DNA of 41,136 nt from Myxococcaceae bacterium. GTDB lineage: Bacteria; Myxococcota; Myxococcia; Myxococcales; Myxococcaceae. The translations under genes were made by a program, and so were the position numbers. How positions within the stretch are numbered: the stretch's first letter is position 1; every line of letters starts with the position of its first letter. The notes under the pieces were generated by a model that was not told where the DNA came from, did no database searches, and worked only from the letters and a program-made list of their open reading frames with translations. The DNA is taken from assembly GCA_016793725.1 (NCBI GenBank), contig JAEUJP010000504.1, forward strand, positions 1 through 41,136, read 5' to 3'. Positions 7,905 through 18,687 of the stretch are shown piece by piece.

Positions 7905-8240
7905 CGCGACGATGTGCCGCCGCTCGACGTGGCCGACGGTCGCGTCGGTCGGTCGGCGCACGAGCGAAGCGCGAACGCACGAGCACGACCACAAGCGACG
8001 CGAACGAACCGCCGCTTCGCCGTCGGCCGTCGCGTCGAACGGCATACGAATGATCGTCGACCCGAGAGCACGGGCCCACGCGCCACTTCGGTCGTGTCGC
8101 GTCGGACGGCAACAGACCTCGATCGCAAGCGCCACGCACGAACCGCCGCTTCCCCGCCGGCCGTCGGTCGGTCGGCGAATGACCGAAGCGCGATTGCACG
8201 AACACGACCACGAGCGCCACGATGAGCGGTCGGCCGTCGC
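7905..8240. repeat. Degenerate repeat array downstream of the kinase gene
   Basis: This is the gene-free stretch 7807-8255. A 58-bp block at 7943-8000 recurs at 8162-8219 (period 219) with about 80% identity. A second block at 8005-8032 recurs at 8139-8166 (period 134) with three or so changes. A partial third copy of the same series ends at 8240. All units contain GTCGGTCGGCG and CACGACCACnAGCG-like cores. Frames crossing it are open on both strands, but the repeats read in different frames and the composition is Arg/Thr-rich. I treat it as non-coding decayed repeat DNA. Confidence 0.6.
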
Positions 8241-8255
8241 CCGACGAAGCCTCGG

Positions 8256-10174
<1,919 letters not shown>

Positions 10175-10178
<4 letters not shown>

Positions 10179-10498
10179 GACGGTCTCGCCCCCTCTCTGG
10201 CCGCGCCGAACGTACGCGCGGCGCGCGGTTCGAACCGAGCCGGCGGCGAGCCCTCACCCGTCAGCCCGAACGTGTTCACGAGGTGACGCACGTCGTTTCG
10301 CGCCAGGCGGTGGCTGAGACGTCGGGCACGTTCGACACGTTTCGCTCGAGCGACGGCGACGGTGGAGCCGCGCGTGAGCGCGTCGACGAGGAGCACGGTG
10401 TGGCCGGTCTGGGGCCCCGAGGCGACGGTGAGCTGGCGGCGGCGCGGGCCGGCGGCACCGGGAGCTGAAGAAACGAGAGGCTTCGTCGCGCCGGTCAT
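10175..10498 (-). CDS. Small protein between two kinase genes, possible FHA-related remnant
   Basis: 107 residues from an ATG at 10498 (GAGGG about 10 nt upstream); an ATG at 10516 is an alternative. Its stop overlaps the TTG start of the kinase gene by 4 nt, the best argument that it is real. Residues about 21-60 (LTVASGPQTGHTVLL, then GSTVAVARAKRVERARRLSHRLAR) faintly resemble the opening of FHA domains, which bind phosphothreonine and often accompany kinases, but the conserved GR and SxxH positions are not clear. The rest is Arg-rich. Function is unknown; the possibility of a spurious frame remains. Confidence 0.4.
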
Positions 10499-10517
10499 GA
10501 AGCAGGCCCTCAGCATC

Positions 10518-10562
10518 GCTGCTCGTTCAGCTTCAGTCGAGTCGAGGCGAGGCACGAGCAGC
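10518..10562 (-). promoter_or_regulatory. 9-bp inverted repeat inside the kinase operon
   Basis: GCTGCTCGT (10518-10526) and ACGAGCAGC (10554-10562) are perfect complements around a 27-nt loop. They lie in the 139-bp gap between the membrane kinase gene and the small gene, ending 19 nt before the latter's start. Possible attenuator or operator; no T-tract. Confidence 0.35.
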
Positions 10563-10637
10563 TGTTCAGGGGTTCGGGCCCGGAGCGCTCGCGTGCCGCC
10601 GACGGCTCGATTCGTGGCTCGCGGCAGCAACCGCCCG

Positions 10638-11873
<1,236 letters not shown>

Positions 11874-11881
11874 CGTTCGAA

Positions 11882-13405
11882 TCAGCCTCGCCCGCCGGCC
11901 ATCGTAAGCCGGGCGAGGAGCTGCGCGCCTGCCACCGTCTCGTCGTGAGTCATCAGCGACTCGACGTTCTGGCGCATGCGGTACGACCAGTTGTGCGGGC
12001 CGATGGAGCCGGGCAGGTTCACGCGCGTCGTCTCGCCGTACAGGTCACCCCAGGGAATGACGCACAGGTTCGACGACGCGTTTTCGGCGGCGGCGATCAT
12101 GGCCTCGAGCAGCTCGGGGCTCCAGCCGGCGCCGGGCGGGAAGAACTTGTGCAGCTCGGGGAAGGTGCGGCAGCAGGCCTCACGCTCCCACTGCGGCGCG
12201 CTCTGCCACCACTCGCGCAACGTCTCGGTGTCGTGGGTGCCCGTCGTCGCGAGCGAGATGGCCGGGTACTGGCGCGGGTTCGCGTAGACGCCGTCTTCAC
12301 GCGCCCACCGCATCACGCGGTAGCCGGGCAGCTCGAGCATGTCGAGCGTCTTGCGCACGAAGGGCGTCATCACGCCGAGGTCTTCGGCGACGATGCCGGC
12401 GCCTTCGCTGAGCAGCCGAAAGTGTTTTTCGCCGAGCGCCTGCTGCTGCGGCTCGTGAGAGGGTATGAAGCGGCCGCGCGGCGTCTGCGCATCGCGAATG
12501 TACTGGCGGAAGTAGCCGATGGCGTGGTCGACGCGGCGCACGTCGAACGCCGCGGCGGCGGCGCGCGCGCGGCGGCGGAGCCACTGGTAGCCCTCGCGCT
12601 CCATCGCGTCGAAGTCGAACCAGGGCAGGCCCCAGTCTTGGCCGTCGGCAGCGAAGTCGTCGGGCGGCACGCCGAGCCTGCCCTCGATGCGAAGCAGGTG
12701 AGGAAACGCCCAGGCGTCGGCGCTGTCTTTGCCGATGATGAACGGCTCGTCGCCGCACAGCAGCATGCCGTGCGCCTTGGCCTCGTCGCGAACCCTCTTC
12801 CATTGCGCGTCGGCGACCCACTGCAGCCACGCCTGATAACGAATCGCGCGCTCGTGCTGGTGCTTCACCTCGTCGAGCGCGGCGGGGTGGCGCTTCGCGA
12901 GGGGCTCGGGCCACTCCCACCAGGCCTTGTGCTGCTGCAGGTCAGAGATGACGGCGAAGAGCGCGAACGTCTCGAGCCAGTCGCTCTGCTCGATGCGGAA
13001 CCTGTCGAGCGCCGCGTGGTCACCCTTCTTCTCGAAGCGGGCGAACGCGCGCGCGAGGGCGGCCTCTTTCAGCGGGAAGACGCGGTCGTACTGCACCGTC
13101 GGAGCAGCGCGAGCCAGCTCGAGCGAGGCGCGCTCGTCGGCGCTGAAGTCGGTGGCGCCTTCGAGCTGGCGCAGGTCGATGAAGAGCGGGTTGAAGCCGA
13201 ACGCGCTGCGCGTCGAGTACGGGCTCGGGTCGCCGGGCGCCGTGGGCAGCAGCGGCAGCACCATGAGCAGGCGCTGCTTGGCGGCCTGCATCCACTTGAA
13301 CAGGGGCCCGAAGCTGCCGAAGTCGCCGATGCCGGCGTCGGTGGAGCTGCGGAACGAGAACAGGGGCAACATGATGCCGCTCGTGCGGCCCTGAGGCAGA
13401 GACAT
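11882..13405 (-). CDS. malQ: 4-alpha-glucanotransferase (GH77, amylomaltase)
   Basis: 507 residues from the ATG at 13405; longer upstream frame positions overlap the divergent glycosylase gene and do not match the family. The start SGIMLPLFSFRSSTDAGIGDFG is the usual GH77 opening. Catalytic signatures are visible: V-R-R-V-D-H (nucleophile Asp), I-V-A-E-D-L-G (acid/base Glu) and T-G-T-H-D-T (transition-state Asp). Length is normal. The enzyme transfers alpha-1,4-glucan segments between maltooligosaccharides in maltodextrin and glycogen metabolism in the cytoplasm. It heads a run with two Ser/Thr kinase genes, the first only 8 nt downstream, and is divergent from the DNA glycosylase gene. Confidence 0.95.
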   Translation of the reverse strand: MSLPQGRTSGIMLPLFSFRSSTDAGIGDFGSFGPLFKWMQAAKQRLLMVLPLLPTAPGDPSPYSTRSAFGFNPLFIDLRQLEGATDFSADERASLELARAAPTVQYDRVFPLKEAALARAFARFEKKGDHAALDRFRIEQSDWLETFALFAVISDLQQHKAWWEWPEPLAKRHPAALDEVKHQHERAIRYQAWLQWVADAQWKRVRDEAKAHGMLLCGDEPFIIGKDSADAWAFPHLLRIEGRLGVPPDDFAADGQDWGLPWFDFDAMEREGYQWLRRRARAAAAAFDVRRVDHAIGYFRQYIRDAQTPRGRFIPSHEPQQQALGEKHFRLLSEGAGIVAEDLGVMTPFVRKTLDMLELPGYRVMRWAREDGVYANPRQYPAISLATTGTHDTETLREWWQSAPQWEREACCRTFPELHKFFPPGAGWSPELLEAMIAAAENASSNLCVIPWGDLYGETTRVNLPGSIGPHNWSYRMRQNVESLMTHDETVAGAQLLARLTMAGGRG

Positions 13406-13436
13406 TGAGAGGTGGAGATAGCAGAGTGCGGCCGCT

Positions 13437-13967
13437 TTGCAGCGCCTCGACGCTTCGTTCTTCTCGCGCCCCACCCTCACCGTCGCGCGGGCCCTCTTGG
13501 GCCAGCGGCTCGTGCTCGGGCGCCGCGTCGGGCGCATCGTCGAGACCGAGGCGTACCTCGGGCCGCACGACCTCGCGTGCCACACGGCGAAGGGCCGCAC
13601 CGCGCGCAACGAGGTGATGTTCGGGCCGCCCGGCCACGCGTACGTCTTCCTCGTCTACGGCATGCACTTCTGCTTCAACGTGACGACGGGGCGCGGCGCA
13701 GCCGTGCTGATTCGCGCGCTCGAGCCGGTCGAGGGCTACTCGGGCCGCTCCGACGGGCCCGGGCGGTTGACCGCCGCGCTCGGCATCACGCGGAAGCACA
13801 ACGGCATGCGACTCGATGCGCCGCCGCTGTGGCTCGCCGAGGGCGAGCGGGTGAGGCACATCGAGCGCGGGCCGCGAATCGGAGTCGACTACGCGCGCGA
13901 GTGGGCGAAGAAGCCATACCGCTTCTGGGTGCGCGACAACGTGCACGTGAGCCTCCGCTCGCCCTGA
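13437..13967 (+). CDS. DNA-3-methyladenine glycosylase (AAG/MPG family)
   Basis: 176 residues from a TTG, the only in-frame start near the family's N-terminus; a purine-rich GGTGGAGATAG precedes it. The signature G-R-I-V-E-T-E-A-Y is present, with E38-A-Y40 matching the catalytic Glu and intercalating Tyr of human AAG. Also present are the MFGPPGHAYVFLVYGMHFCFNV block and GPGRLTAALGI. The enzyme excises alkylated and deaminated purines from DNA. It is slightly short but has all conserved blocks. It is monocistronic, convergent with a membrane protein gene, and its stop lies within a REP-like repeat. Confidence 0.93.
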   Translation: MQRLDASFFSRPTLTVARALLGQRLVLGRRVGRIVETEAYLGPHDLACHTAKGRTARNEVMFGPPGHAYVFLVYGMHFCFNVTTGRGAAVLIRALEPVEGYSGRSDGPGRLTAALGITRKHNGMRLDAPPLWLAEGERVRHIERGPRIGVDYAREWAKKPYRFWVRDNVHVSLRSP

Positions 13968-14059
13968 GCCGAGCGGACGCGCAGTCGAAGGGGCCCGGGT
14001 GGCCAGCCACTGAGCCCGTTCGACTCCGGCCTTCGGCCTCCGCTCACGGCGAACGGAGG
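13952..14059. repeat. Inverted pair of REP-like repeats
   Basis: The first copy, 13952-13993, begins CCTCCGCTCGCCCTGAGC and ends AGTCGAAGGGG. The second, 14015-14059, is in opposite orientation (TTCGACT at its left, CGGAGG at its right). The same elements occur as an inverted pair at 28547-28647 and singly at 19003-19048. The first copy overlaps the stop codon of the glycosylase gene. Confidence 0.7.
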
Positions 14060-14064
14060 CTTTT
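14036..14064 (+). terminator. Intrinsic terminator after the DNA glycosylase gene
   Basis: GCCTCCG (14036-14042) pairs with CGGAGGC (14054-14060) and is followed directly by TTTT. It is formed by the second REP-like copy and would stop + strand transcription before the convergent membrane protein gene that ends at 14071. Confidence 0.6.
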
Positions 14065-14070
14065 CGAAAC

Positions 14071-14742
14071 TCACGCGTCGATCGGCGACGGCGTGACCAT
14101 GCCCGAGGCGCCGGCGACGAGCGCGCAGATGGCGGCGGGTATCGAGCACACGACCATGAGGTCGATGGGCGCGAACATCATGCCCACCATCCACATCACC
14201 AGGCAGACGATGCAGCCGATCATCGACGCCGACTGAAAGCCGTGGCGGGCGTGGCGGCGCATGACGGCGCCGGCCACCCCCACGACCATGGCGGCCGAAC
14301 AGAAGACGACGAGCAGCACCGCGCCGGTGAGCAGGTTCGGGGGGAACATGAGCAGCGACGCGCCGCCGAGCGCCATCACCAGCAGCGGCCCGAGGGCGAG
14401 AATGCCGTTCACCCACTTGAGCATCGACGCGCGGGCCGAATGCTGCTCGAGGCGCAACAGCTCGAGGTCTTCGGGCGCGACGCGCAGGGCCCACGGGTAG
14501 CCCATGCGCACGAGCGCCGCGACGGCGAGGGCGCGCATGTTGCGCCCATGCCGGTCTTTCAAGTCGATGAGGCGCGGGTCTGCGAGCAGCTCGAAGACGG
14601 CGTGCGCGCAGTGCTCACCGCTGCGCAGCGACTTCAAGTCGACCCGCAGGCCATCGAGCATCTCGTCGCGCTCGAGGTCGTCAGCCATCGCCCTGTCTAC
14701 CCACCGCTTCAACGTCCGCCCTTGTGGCGACTGAGTCACCAT
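14071..14742 (-). CDS. Integral membrane protein, four predicted TM helices
   Basis: 223 residues from the ATG at 14742 with an AGAGGTGGGG ribosome site. Residues 1-105 are soluble and charged, with a Leu-rich helical pattern (LLADPRLIDLKDRHGRNMRALAVAALVRMGYP) that reads like a single HEAT-type repeat unit. The remainder holds four hydrophobic helices, the last two Met-rich (MWMVGMMFAPIDLMVV). No family is recognised. It is divergent from the ECF sigma gene, with 51 bp between starts, so the promoters are close together or overlap. Whether it belongs to the sigma regulon is unknown. Confidence 0.8.
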   Translation of the reverse strand: MVTQSPQGRTLKRWVDRAMADDLERDEMLDGLRVDLKSLRSGEHCAHAVFELLADPRLIDLKDRHGRNMRALAVAALVRMGYPWALRVAPEDLELLRLEQHSARASMLKWVNGILALGPLLVMALGGASLLMFPPNLLTGAVLLVVFCSAAMVVGVAGAVMRRHARHGFQSASMIGCIVCLVMWMVGMMFAPIDLMVVCSIPAAICALVAGASGMVTPSPIDA

Positions 14743-14793
14743 GCCCCACCTCTCTTCTTCTCCGCTTTTTGTTAACGGGCTAAAGGCGAGCGT

Positions 14794-15390
14794 GTGAGTG
14801 ACGCTTCCGATGACGAGCTGTTGTTACGGGCTCGAAAACAAGACGTCACGGCGTTCGAAGAGCTCGTCGAGCGAACGCAAGACCGGGTGTACGGGGTGGC
14901 GTTACGAATTCTGCACAGCGACGCCGAGGCGGCCGAGGTCACGCAAGAGACGTTTCTTTCGGCGTGGCGATCGCTGCACCAGCTGAGCGGCGATTCGTTC
15001 GGGCACTGGGTGCACCGCATCGCGGCGAACCGGGCGCTGATGCGGCTGCGTCACCAGAAGGTGGCGAACCAGGTCGAAGAGAGCATGGAGTCGCCGCAGT
15101 TCAACGCGCGGGGCTCGCTCATCGAGACGGTGGCCGACTGGGCGCCGACGGCCGAGGGGGCGTCGCTCGACGCCGAGCTGCGGAGGGCGATTGAAGAGGC
15201 GTCGAAGGCGCTGCCCGAGGCGGCGCAGCGGGTGTTTCTGCTGCACGACATCGAGGGGCTCGACTACCAGCAGATCAGCGAGATCACGGGGGATTCCGTG
15301 CCGGCGCTGAAGACGCGGCTGCACCGGGCGCGGCTTTCGATGAGGGCGGCGATCGACCGGTTCTACGCCGAGAAGGGGGCGGGCCGGTGA
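14794..15390 (+). CDS. ECF (extracytoplasmic function) RNA polymerase sigma factor
   Basis: 198 residues from a GTG preceded by AAAGGCGAG. Region 2 (about 8-80) has FEELVERTQDRVYGVALRIL and AEEVTQETFLSAW-like sequence; region 4 (about 130-190) has LPEAAQRVFLLHDIEGLDYQQISEITGDSVPALKTRLHRAR, the usual helix-turn-helix. The linker contains the region that normally varies. It directs polymerase to stress-responsive promoters. A zinc-finger anti-sigma gene follows after 55 nt, the classical arrangement, and an RlmN-like gene after that. Confidence 0.95.
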   Translation: MSDASDDELLLRARKQDVTAFEELVERTQDRVYGVALRILHSDAEAAEVTQETFLSAWRSLHQLSGDSFGHWVHRIAANRALMRLRHQKVANQVEESMESPQFNARGSLIETVADWAPTAEGASLDAELRRAIEEASKALPEAAQRVFLLHDIEGLDYQQISEITGDSVPALKTRLHRARLSMRAAIDRFYAEKGAGR

Positions 15391-15400
15391 AACGCGTCTT

Positions 15401-15438
15401 GGCCCCGAGCATCTATCCCTCGTACCATTCACGGGGCC
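15401..15438 (+). promoter_or_regulatory. Hairpin between sigma and anti-sigma genes
   Basis: GGCCCCG (15401-15407) and CGGGGCC (15432-15438) are perfect complements around a 24-nt loop, ending 7 nt before the anti-sigma ATG at 15446. It could influence translation of the anti-sigma gene or the ratio of the two messages. No T-tract follows. Confidence 0.4.
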
Positions 15439-15445
15439 TTCGCTG

Positions 15446-15679
15446 ATGCACACCTGTAAGGACGCCATCGAGCTGCTGCGCGCGTACCTCGAGGGTGAGC
15501 TCGAGGTGAAAGACAAGACGGCGCTCGAAGAGCACCTGGGTGCGTGCGCGCCGTGTGTCGAGTTCGTCGAGACGTACCGGCGCACGCCGGACCTGTGCAA
15601 GAAGGCGCTCGAGGCGAAGATGCCGGCTGATTTGTCGGGCTCGCTGAAGGCCTTCTTGCGCAAGCACACCGTTTCCTGA
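15446..15679 (+). CDS. Small zinc-binding anti-sigma factor (ZAS domain)
   Basis: 77 residues. Cys4, His30, Cys34 and Cys37 form the H-x3-C-x2-C zinc-associated anti-sigma motif (LEEHLGACAPC). No membrane helix is present, so unlike most anti-sigma factors this one is soluble. That favours sensing of a cytoplasmic signal such as redox state, as in RsrA-type proteins; this is inference. It lies directly after the ECF sigma gene and 20 nt before the RlmN-like gene, consistent with one operon. Confidence 0.9.
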   Translation: MHTCKDAIELLRAYLEGELEVKDKTALEEHLGACAPCVEFVETYRRTPDLCKKALEAKMPADLSGSLKAFLRKHTVS

Positions 15680-15699
15680 GAAGCGGTCGTCTCAACGCA

Positions 15700-16764
15700 G
15701 TGATCAACCTCAAAGACCTCGACTTCGACGCGCTCTCGAAAGCGCTGGCTGCGGTGCCGGCGGCCTCGCGCACGGCGTGCCTCAAGCTGTTCGCGAGCGT
15801 GTTCGCGCACGGCGCCCAGTCGATGGAGCACGTGCGCGCGGCCCGCATGGTGCCCGCCTCGGTGCGCGACTGGGTGCAGGCGAACGGGTGCTTGCCGAGC
15901 CTCACGGTGGTCGAGCGGCGGCGCGCCGACGACGGCTTCGTGAAGTACCTGTTCGAGTCGCCTCAGGGCGGGCGGTTCGAGGCGGTGCGCATACCGCTGT
16001 TCGACGAGAAGTACGTGGTGTGCATCTCGTCGCAGGTGGGCTGCGCGCTGGCGTGCGACTTCTGCGCGACGGGGCGCATGGGGTTTCAGCGCAACCTCGA
16101 AGCGTGGGAGATGGTCGACCAGGTGCTCGCGATTCGCGCCGAGGCCGACCGCCCGGTGCGCGGCGCGGTGTTCATGGGCATGGGCGAGCCGCTGCTGAAC
16201 TTCGAGAACACGACGCGGGCGGCGCGCATCTTGTGTCACCCCGCGGGGCTCGCCATCTCGGGCAAGGCCATCACGTTCTCGACGGCGGGCTGGGTGCCGG
16301 GCATTCGGCGTTACCTGCGCGAGGGGCTGCCGTACCGGCTCGCGTTCAGCATCACGTCGGCGATACCCGAGAAGCGGGCGCAGGTGCTGCCGGTCGAGAA
16401 GACGTGGCCGCTGCCGGTGCTGGTCGACGAGATTCGGCACTACGCGACGACGCGGCGCGAGCGGGCGATGCTCGCGTACGTGGTCATCAAGGGCTTCAAC
16501 ACGGGGCGTGAAGACGCCGAGGCGCTGGCGCGCACGTTCGAGGGGGTGCCGGTGAAGATCGACCTCATCGACGTGACCGACGCGACGGGCAAGTACGAGC
16601 CTCCCGATGCGGAAGAGCTGTCGCGGTTTCGCGACTACCTGCAGGTGGTGAAGGCGCCGATCGCGCGGCGCTACTCGGGCGGCAAAGACATCGGCGCGGC
16701 GTGCGGCACGCTCGAGGCGAGCCAGCGCGGCGGTCAGCTGATTCTCGAGGGCGCTACTTCTTGA
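15700..16764 (+). CDS. rlmN: RlmN/Cfr-family radical SAM rRNA/tRNA methyltransferase
   Basis: 354 residues from a GTG. The radical SAM cluster motif is C115-x3-C119-x2-C122 (SSQVGCALACDFCATGRMGF), and the C-terminal methyl-carrying cysteine is C335 (DIGAACGTL, where RlmN usually has CGQL). The GEPLLN motif for SAM binding is present. RlmN methylates C2 of A2503 in 23S rRNA and A37 in some tRNAs. Because it is in an ECF sigma operon and departs from the standard CGQL, it may be a paralogue with a specialised target; the main rlmN could be elsewhere. Its last 11 bp overlap the convergent binding-protein gene. Confidence 0.88.
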   Translation: MINLKDLDFDALSKALAAVPAASRTACLKLFASVFAHGAQSMEHVRAARMVPASVRDWVQANGCLPSLTVVERRRADDGFVKYLFESPQGGRFEAVRIPLFDEKYVVCISSQVGCALACDFCATGRMGFQRNLEAWEMVDQVLAIRAEADRPVRGAVFMGMGEPLLNFENTTRAARILCHPAGLAISGKAITFSTAGWVPGIRRYLREGLPYRLAFSITSAIPEKRAQVLPVEKTWPLPVLVDEIRHYATTRRERAMLAYVVIKGFNTGREDAEALARTFEGVPVKIDLIDVTDATGKYEPPDAEELSRFRDYLQVVKAPIARRYSGGKDIGAACGTLEASQRGGQLILEGATS

Positions 16765-17581
16765 TGCTCGCCGCGACCCGCAGCAGCCACGCGTACTCTT
16801 TCACGTCGACCGGCACGAACGCCTTGCGGGCGATGGGGTCGAGCACCTTCTTGTCGGCGGCCTTTTCCCACGAGAGCTGGAGCAGCGCGGCGCCCAGCGC
16901 CTTCACGTCGGCGGGCGACACCTGGGCGCGGGCCGCGAAGACGTCGCCGGGCATGCGAGAGGTCTCGAGCAGAACGCGCAGGTCGCCGACCGACTTCGGG
17001 TGCTCGTCTTTCCACTGGTCGAAGGCGTGGCGGCTGACGGCGCCGGCGTCGAGCTCGCCCTGCAGCACGCTGCGCAGCACCGCGCCGTGGCTGCCGGCGA
17101 AGCGGTAGGTGAACAGCTCGGCGGGGTCGAAGCCCTTCGACTGGAGGTTCGCCCACGGGCCCAAGAAGCCGGTCGACGAGAAGCGGTCGACGAAGCCGAA
17201 CGTCTTGCCCTTGAGCAGCTCGAGCCTGGTGATGTCTGACTCGCTGCGCGTGATGATGATGCCGGTGCCGGGGCGGCCGACCATGGCGTCGGCGGCGAGC
17301 GGCTGAAGCTTGTTGCCCTGCATGCCGTTCACGAACGCATACGGGGTGAGCTCTGCGAGATCGCCGCGGCCGTCGAGCAGCATCTCGGCGGCGGCGCCGA
17401 AGTCGGGGGCGACCTTGAGCTCGATGGGGCGACCGACGGCGGCGCCGAGGCGGTCTGCGAGCGGGCGGTAGCGCGCGAGCAGCTCTTCGGGCGCGCGGTA
17501 CGGCGTGAGCACCAGCGTGAGCGGCTCGGGCGGCGGCTCGGCGGCGAGCAGGCTCACGGCGATGAGCGCGACGAGGCCCAT
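16754..17581 (-). CDS. Orphan PhnD-like periplasmic solute-binding protein
   Basis: 275 residues from the ATG at 17581. A signal peptide (MGLVALIAVSLLAAEP) is followed by LTLVLTPYRAPEELLARYRPLADRLGAAVGRPIEL, the opening of PhnD/PtxB-type phosphate or phosphonate binding proteins. Further on it has DLAELTPYAFV, TFGFVDRFSSTGFLGP and the Asp/Ala-rich hinge typical of the family. No ABC permease or ATPase gene is near. It begins 11 nt after an AraC-type regulator, suggesting one transcript. An accessory sensing role rather than transport is inference. Its 3' end overlaps the rlmN-like gene. Confidence 0.85.
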   Translation of the reverse strand: MGLVALIAVSLLAAEPPPEPLTLVLTPYRAPEELLARYRPLADRLGAAVGRPIELKVAPDFGAAAEMLLDGRGDLAELTPYAFVNGMQGNKLQPLAADAMVGRPGTGIIITRSESDITRLELLKGKTFGFVDRFSSTGFLGPWANLQSKGFDPAELFTYRFAGSHGAVLRSVLQGELDAGAVSRHAFDQWKDEHPKSVGDLRVLLETSRMPGDVFAARAQVSPADVKALGAALLQLSWEKAADKKVLDPIARKAFVPVDVKEYAWLLRVAASIKK

Positions 17582-17592
17582 GGGGCGGGGTT

Positions 17593-18459
17593 TTAGCCGT
17601 TTCGTTGCCGAAAGGTCAGAGGAGTGAGACCCGTGTGAGCCTTGAAAAACTTCACGAGGTTCGTGGGCTCGTCGAAGTGGAAGCGGGCCGAGAGCGCTTT
17701 CACCGAGAGCGTCGTGTACGCGAGCAGGCGCTTGAGCTCGAGCACGACGCGTGCGTCGATGGTGTGCTTGGCGCCGGCGCCGAACGCGGTGCGGGTGAGC
17801 TGGTTCAGGCGACGCGGGGTGACGCCGAGGGCGCGGGCGTAGTCGTCGACCGAGCGGGTCTCGGCGTGGCGGCGCTCGAGCAGCGCCTGAAAGGCCTCGA
17901 GCTCGGGGGGCGGGTCGGCCTTCGTGGTGGTCTTCGCGGCGAGCCGCTCGAGGTTGAGCAGCAGCGAGCGGAGCAGCGAAGACAGCAGCGCGAGCTGAAC
18001 GCCGTCGGCGGGCCGCGCGTATTCGTGCTGCAGGTGGTCGATGAGGGTGTCGAGGCGCGGGCGCTCGGAAGGCGGCACGCGCAGCACGGGCTTCTGCCAG
18101 AACGGCGAGAGCAGCTTCGCGCCGCGCAGGGGGTCGGCGTCGTTCGCCGAGAGCTGGAGGAACTCGGGGGTGAACAGCACCATCCACATGTCGAGGCCGG
18201 GCGTGGGGTCGAAGGCCTGCACGCGGCCGGGGGCGACGACGGCGACGTCGTGAGGGCCGATGAGGTGGCGCTCGAAGTCGATGGGGTGGCGGGCTCGGCC
18301 CTTCAGGCCGATGTAGACGAGGAAGAACGACGGCCGCGTGTACGCATCGAGCGGGTGCGGCAGGTCGCGGCGCGCCAGCTGAGAGAAGCGCATCAGCTCG
18401 AAGCCGAGCTCGGGGCGCACCGTGCTGCGGAAGCCGATGTCGAGAATGCCGCGCGCCAC
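17593..18459 (-). CDS. AraC-family transcriptional regulator
   Basis: 288 residues from a GTG at 18459. Residues 1-180 form a cupin-like sensing domain (AYTRPSFFLVYIGLKGRARHPIDFERHLIGPHDVAVVAPGRV). Residues about 195-285 hold the two helix-turn-helix segments of AraC proteins (SVDDYARALGVTPRRLNQLTRTAFG; LSVKALSARFHFDEPTNLVKFFKAHTGLTPLTFRQ). It controls, probably together with a small ligand, a neighbouring target; the PhnD-like gene 11 nt downstream is co-transcribed. A CATGTTGAACATG palindrome lies about 130 bp upstream of its start and might be an operator. Confidence 0.92.
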   Translation of the reverse strand: MARGILDIGFRSTVRPELGFELMRFSQLARRDLPHPLDAYTRPSFFLVYIGLKGRARHPIDFERHLIGPHDVAVVAPGRVQAFDPTPGLDMWMVLFTPEFLQLSANDADPLRGAKLLSPFWQKPVLRVPPSERPRLDTLIDHLQHEYARPADGVQLALLSSLLRSLLLNLERLAAKTTTKADPPPELEAFQALLERRHAETRSVDDYARALGVTPRRLNQLTRTAFGAGAKHTIDARVVLELKRLLAYTTLSVKALSARFHFDEPTNLVKFFKAHTGLTPLTFRQRNG

Positions 18460-18570
18460 GGGCGCCGCATATCACCGCGCACGAGAGGCTCGGCGTTCTG
18501 CGCGCTCGCCGCCGCTGCGTTCGACAGCGAACAGGCGACGGTCGGCCTTCCCGCGCTGAGCGCCGAGCTC

Positions 18571-18603
18571 GAGGGCGGCGGGGGCGCCGCCATGTTGAAC
18601 ATG
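18571..18603. promoter_or_regulatory. GC-rich element ending in a CATGTTnAACATG palindrome
   Basis: GAGGGCGGCGGGGG (18571-18584) is followed by CATGTTGAACATG (18591-18603), a 13-bp palindrome around one central base. The same G-rich block followed by the same palindrome core occurs at 34041-34070 and again inverted at 34084-34113. Located about 130 bp upstream of the AraC gene, it is a candidate protein-binding site. Confidence 0.5.
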
Positions 18604-18687
18604 CCTTCTCCCCTCGCCGGTTACGGCCCCCGTGCCAGTGGCCAGCTGGCAAGTGACGCCGATTCAGCTCGAGGACTCGCTACGCAG

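Noticed and set aside
14769-14776. GTTAAC before the ECF sigma gene as a further copy of the CATGTTnAACATG motif
   Set aside because: Only six bases match, the flanks differ, and it lacks the G-rich block.
16754-18459. Phosphonate uptake operon
   Set aside because: No ATPase or permease gene is present, only the binding protein and a regulator.
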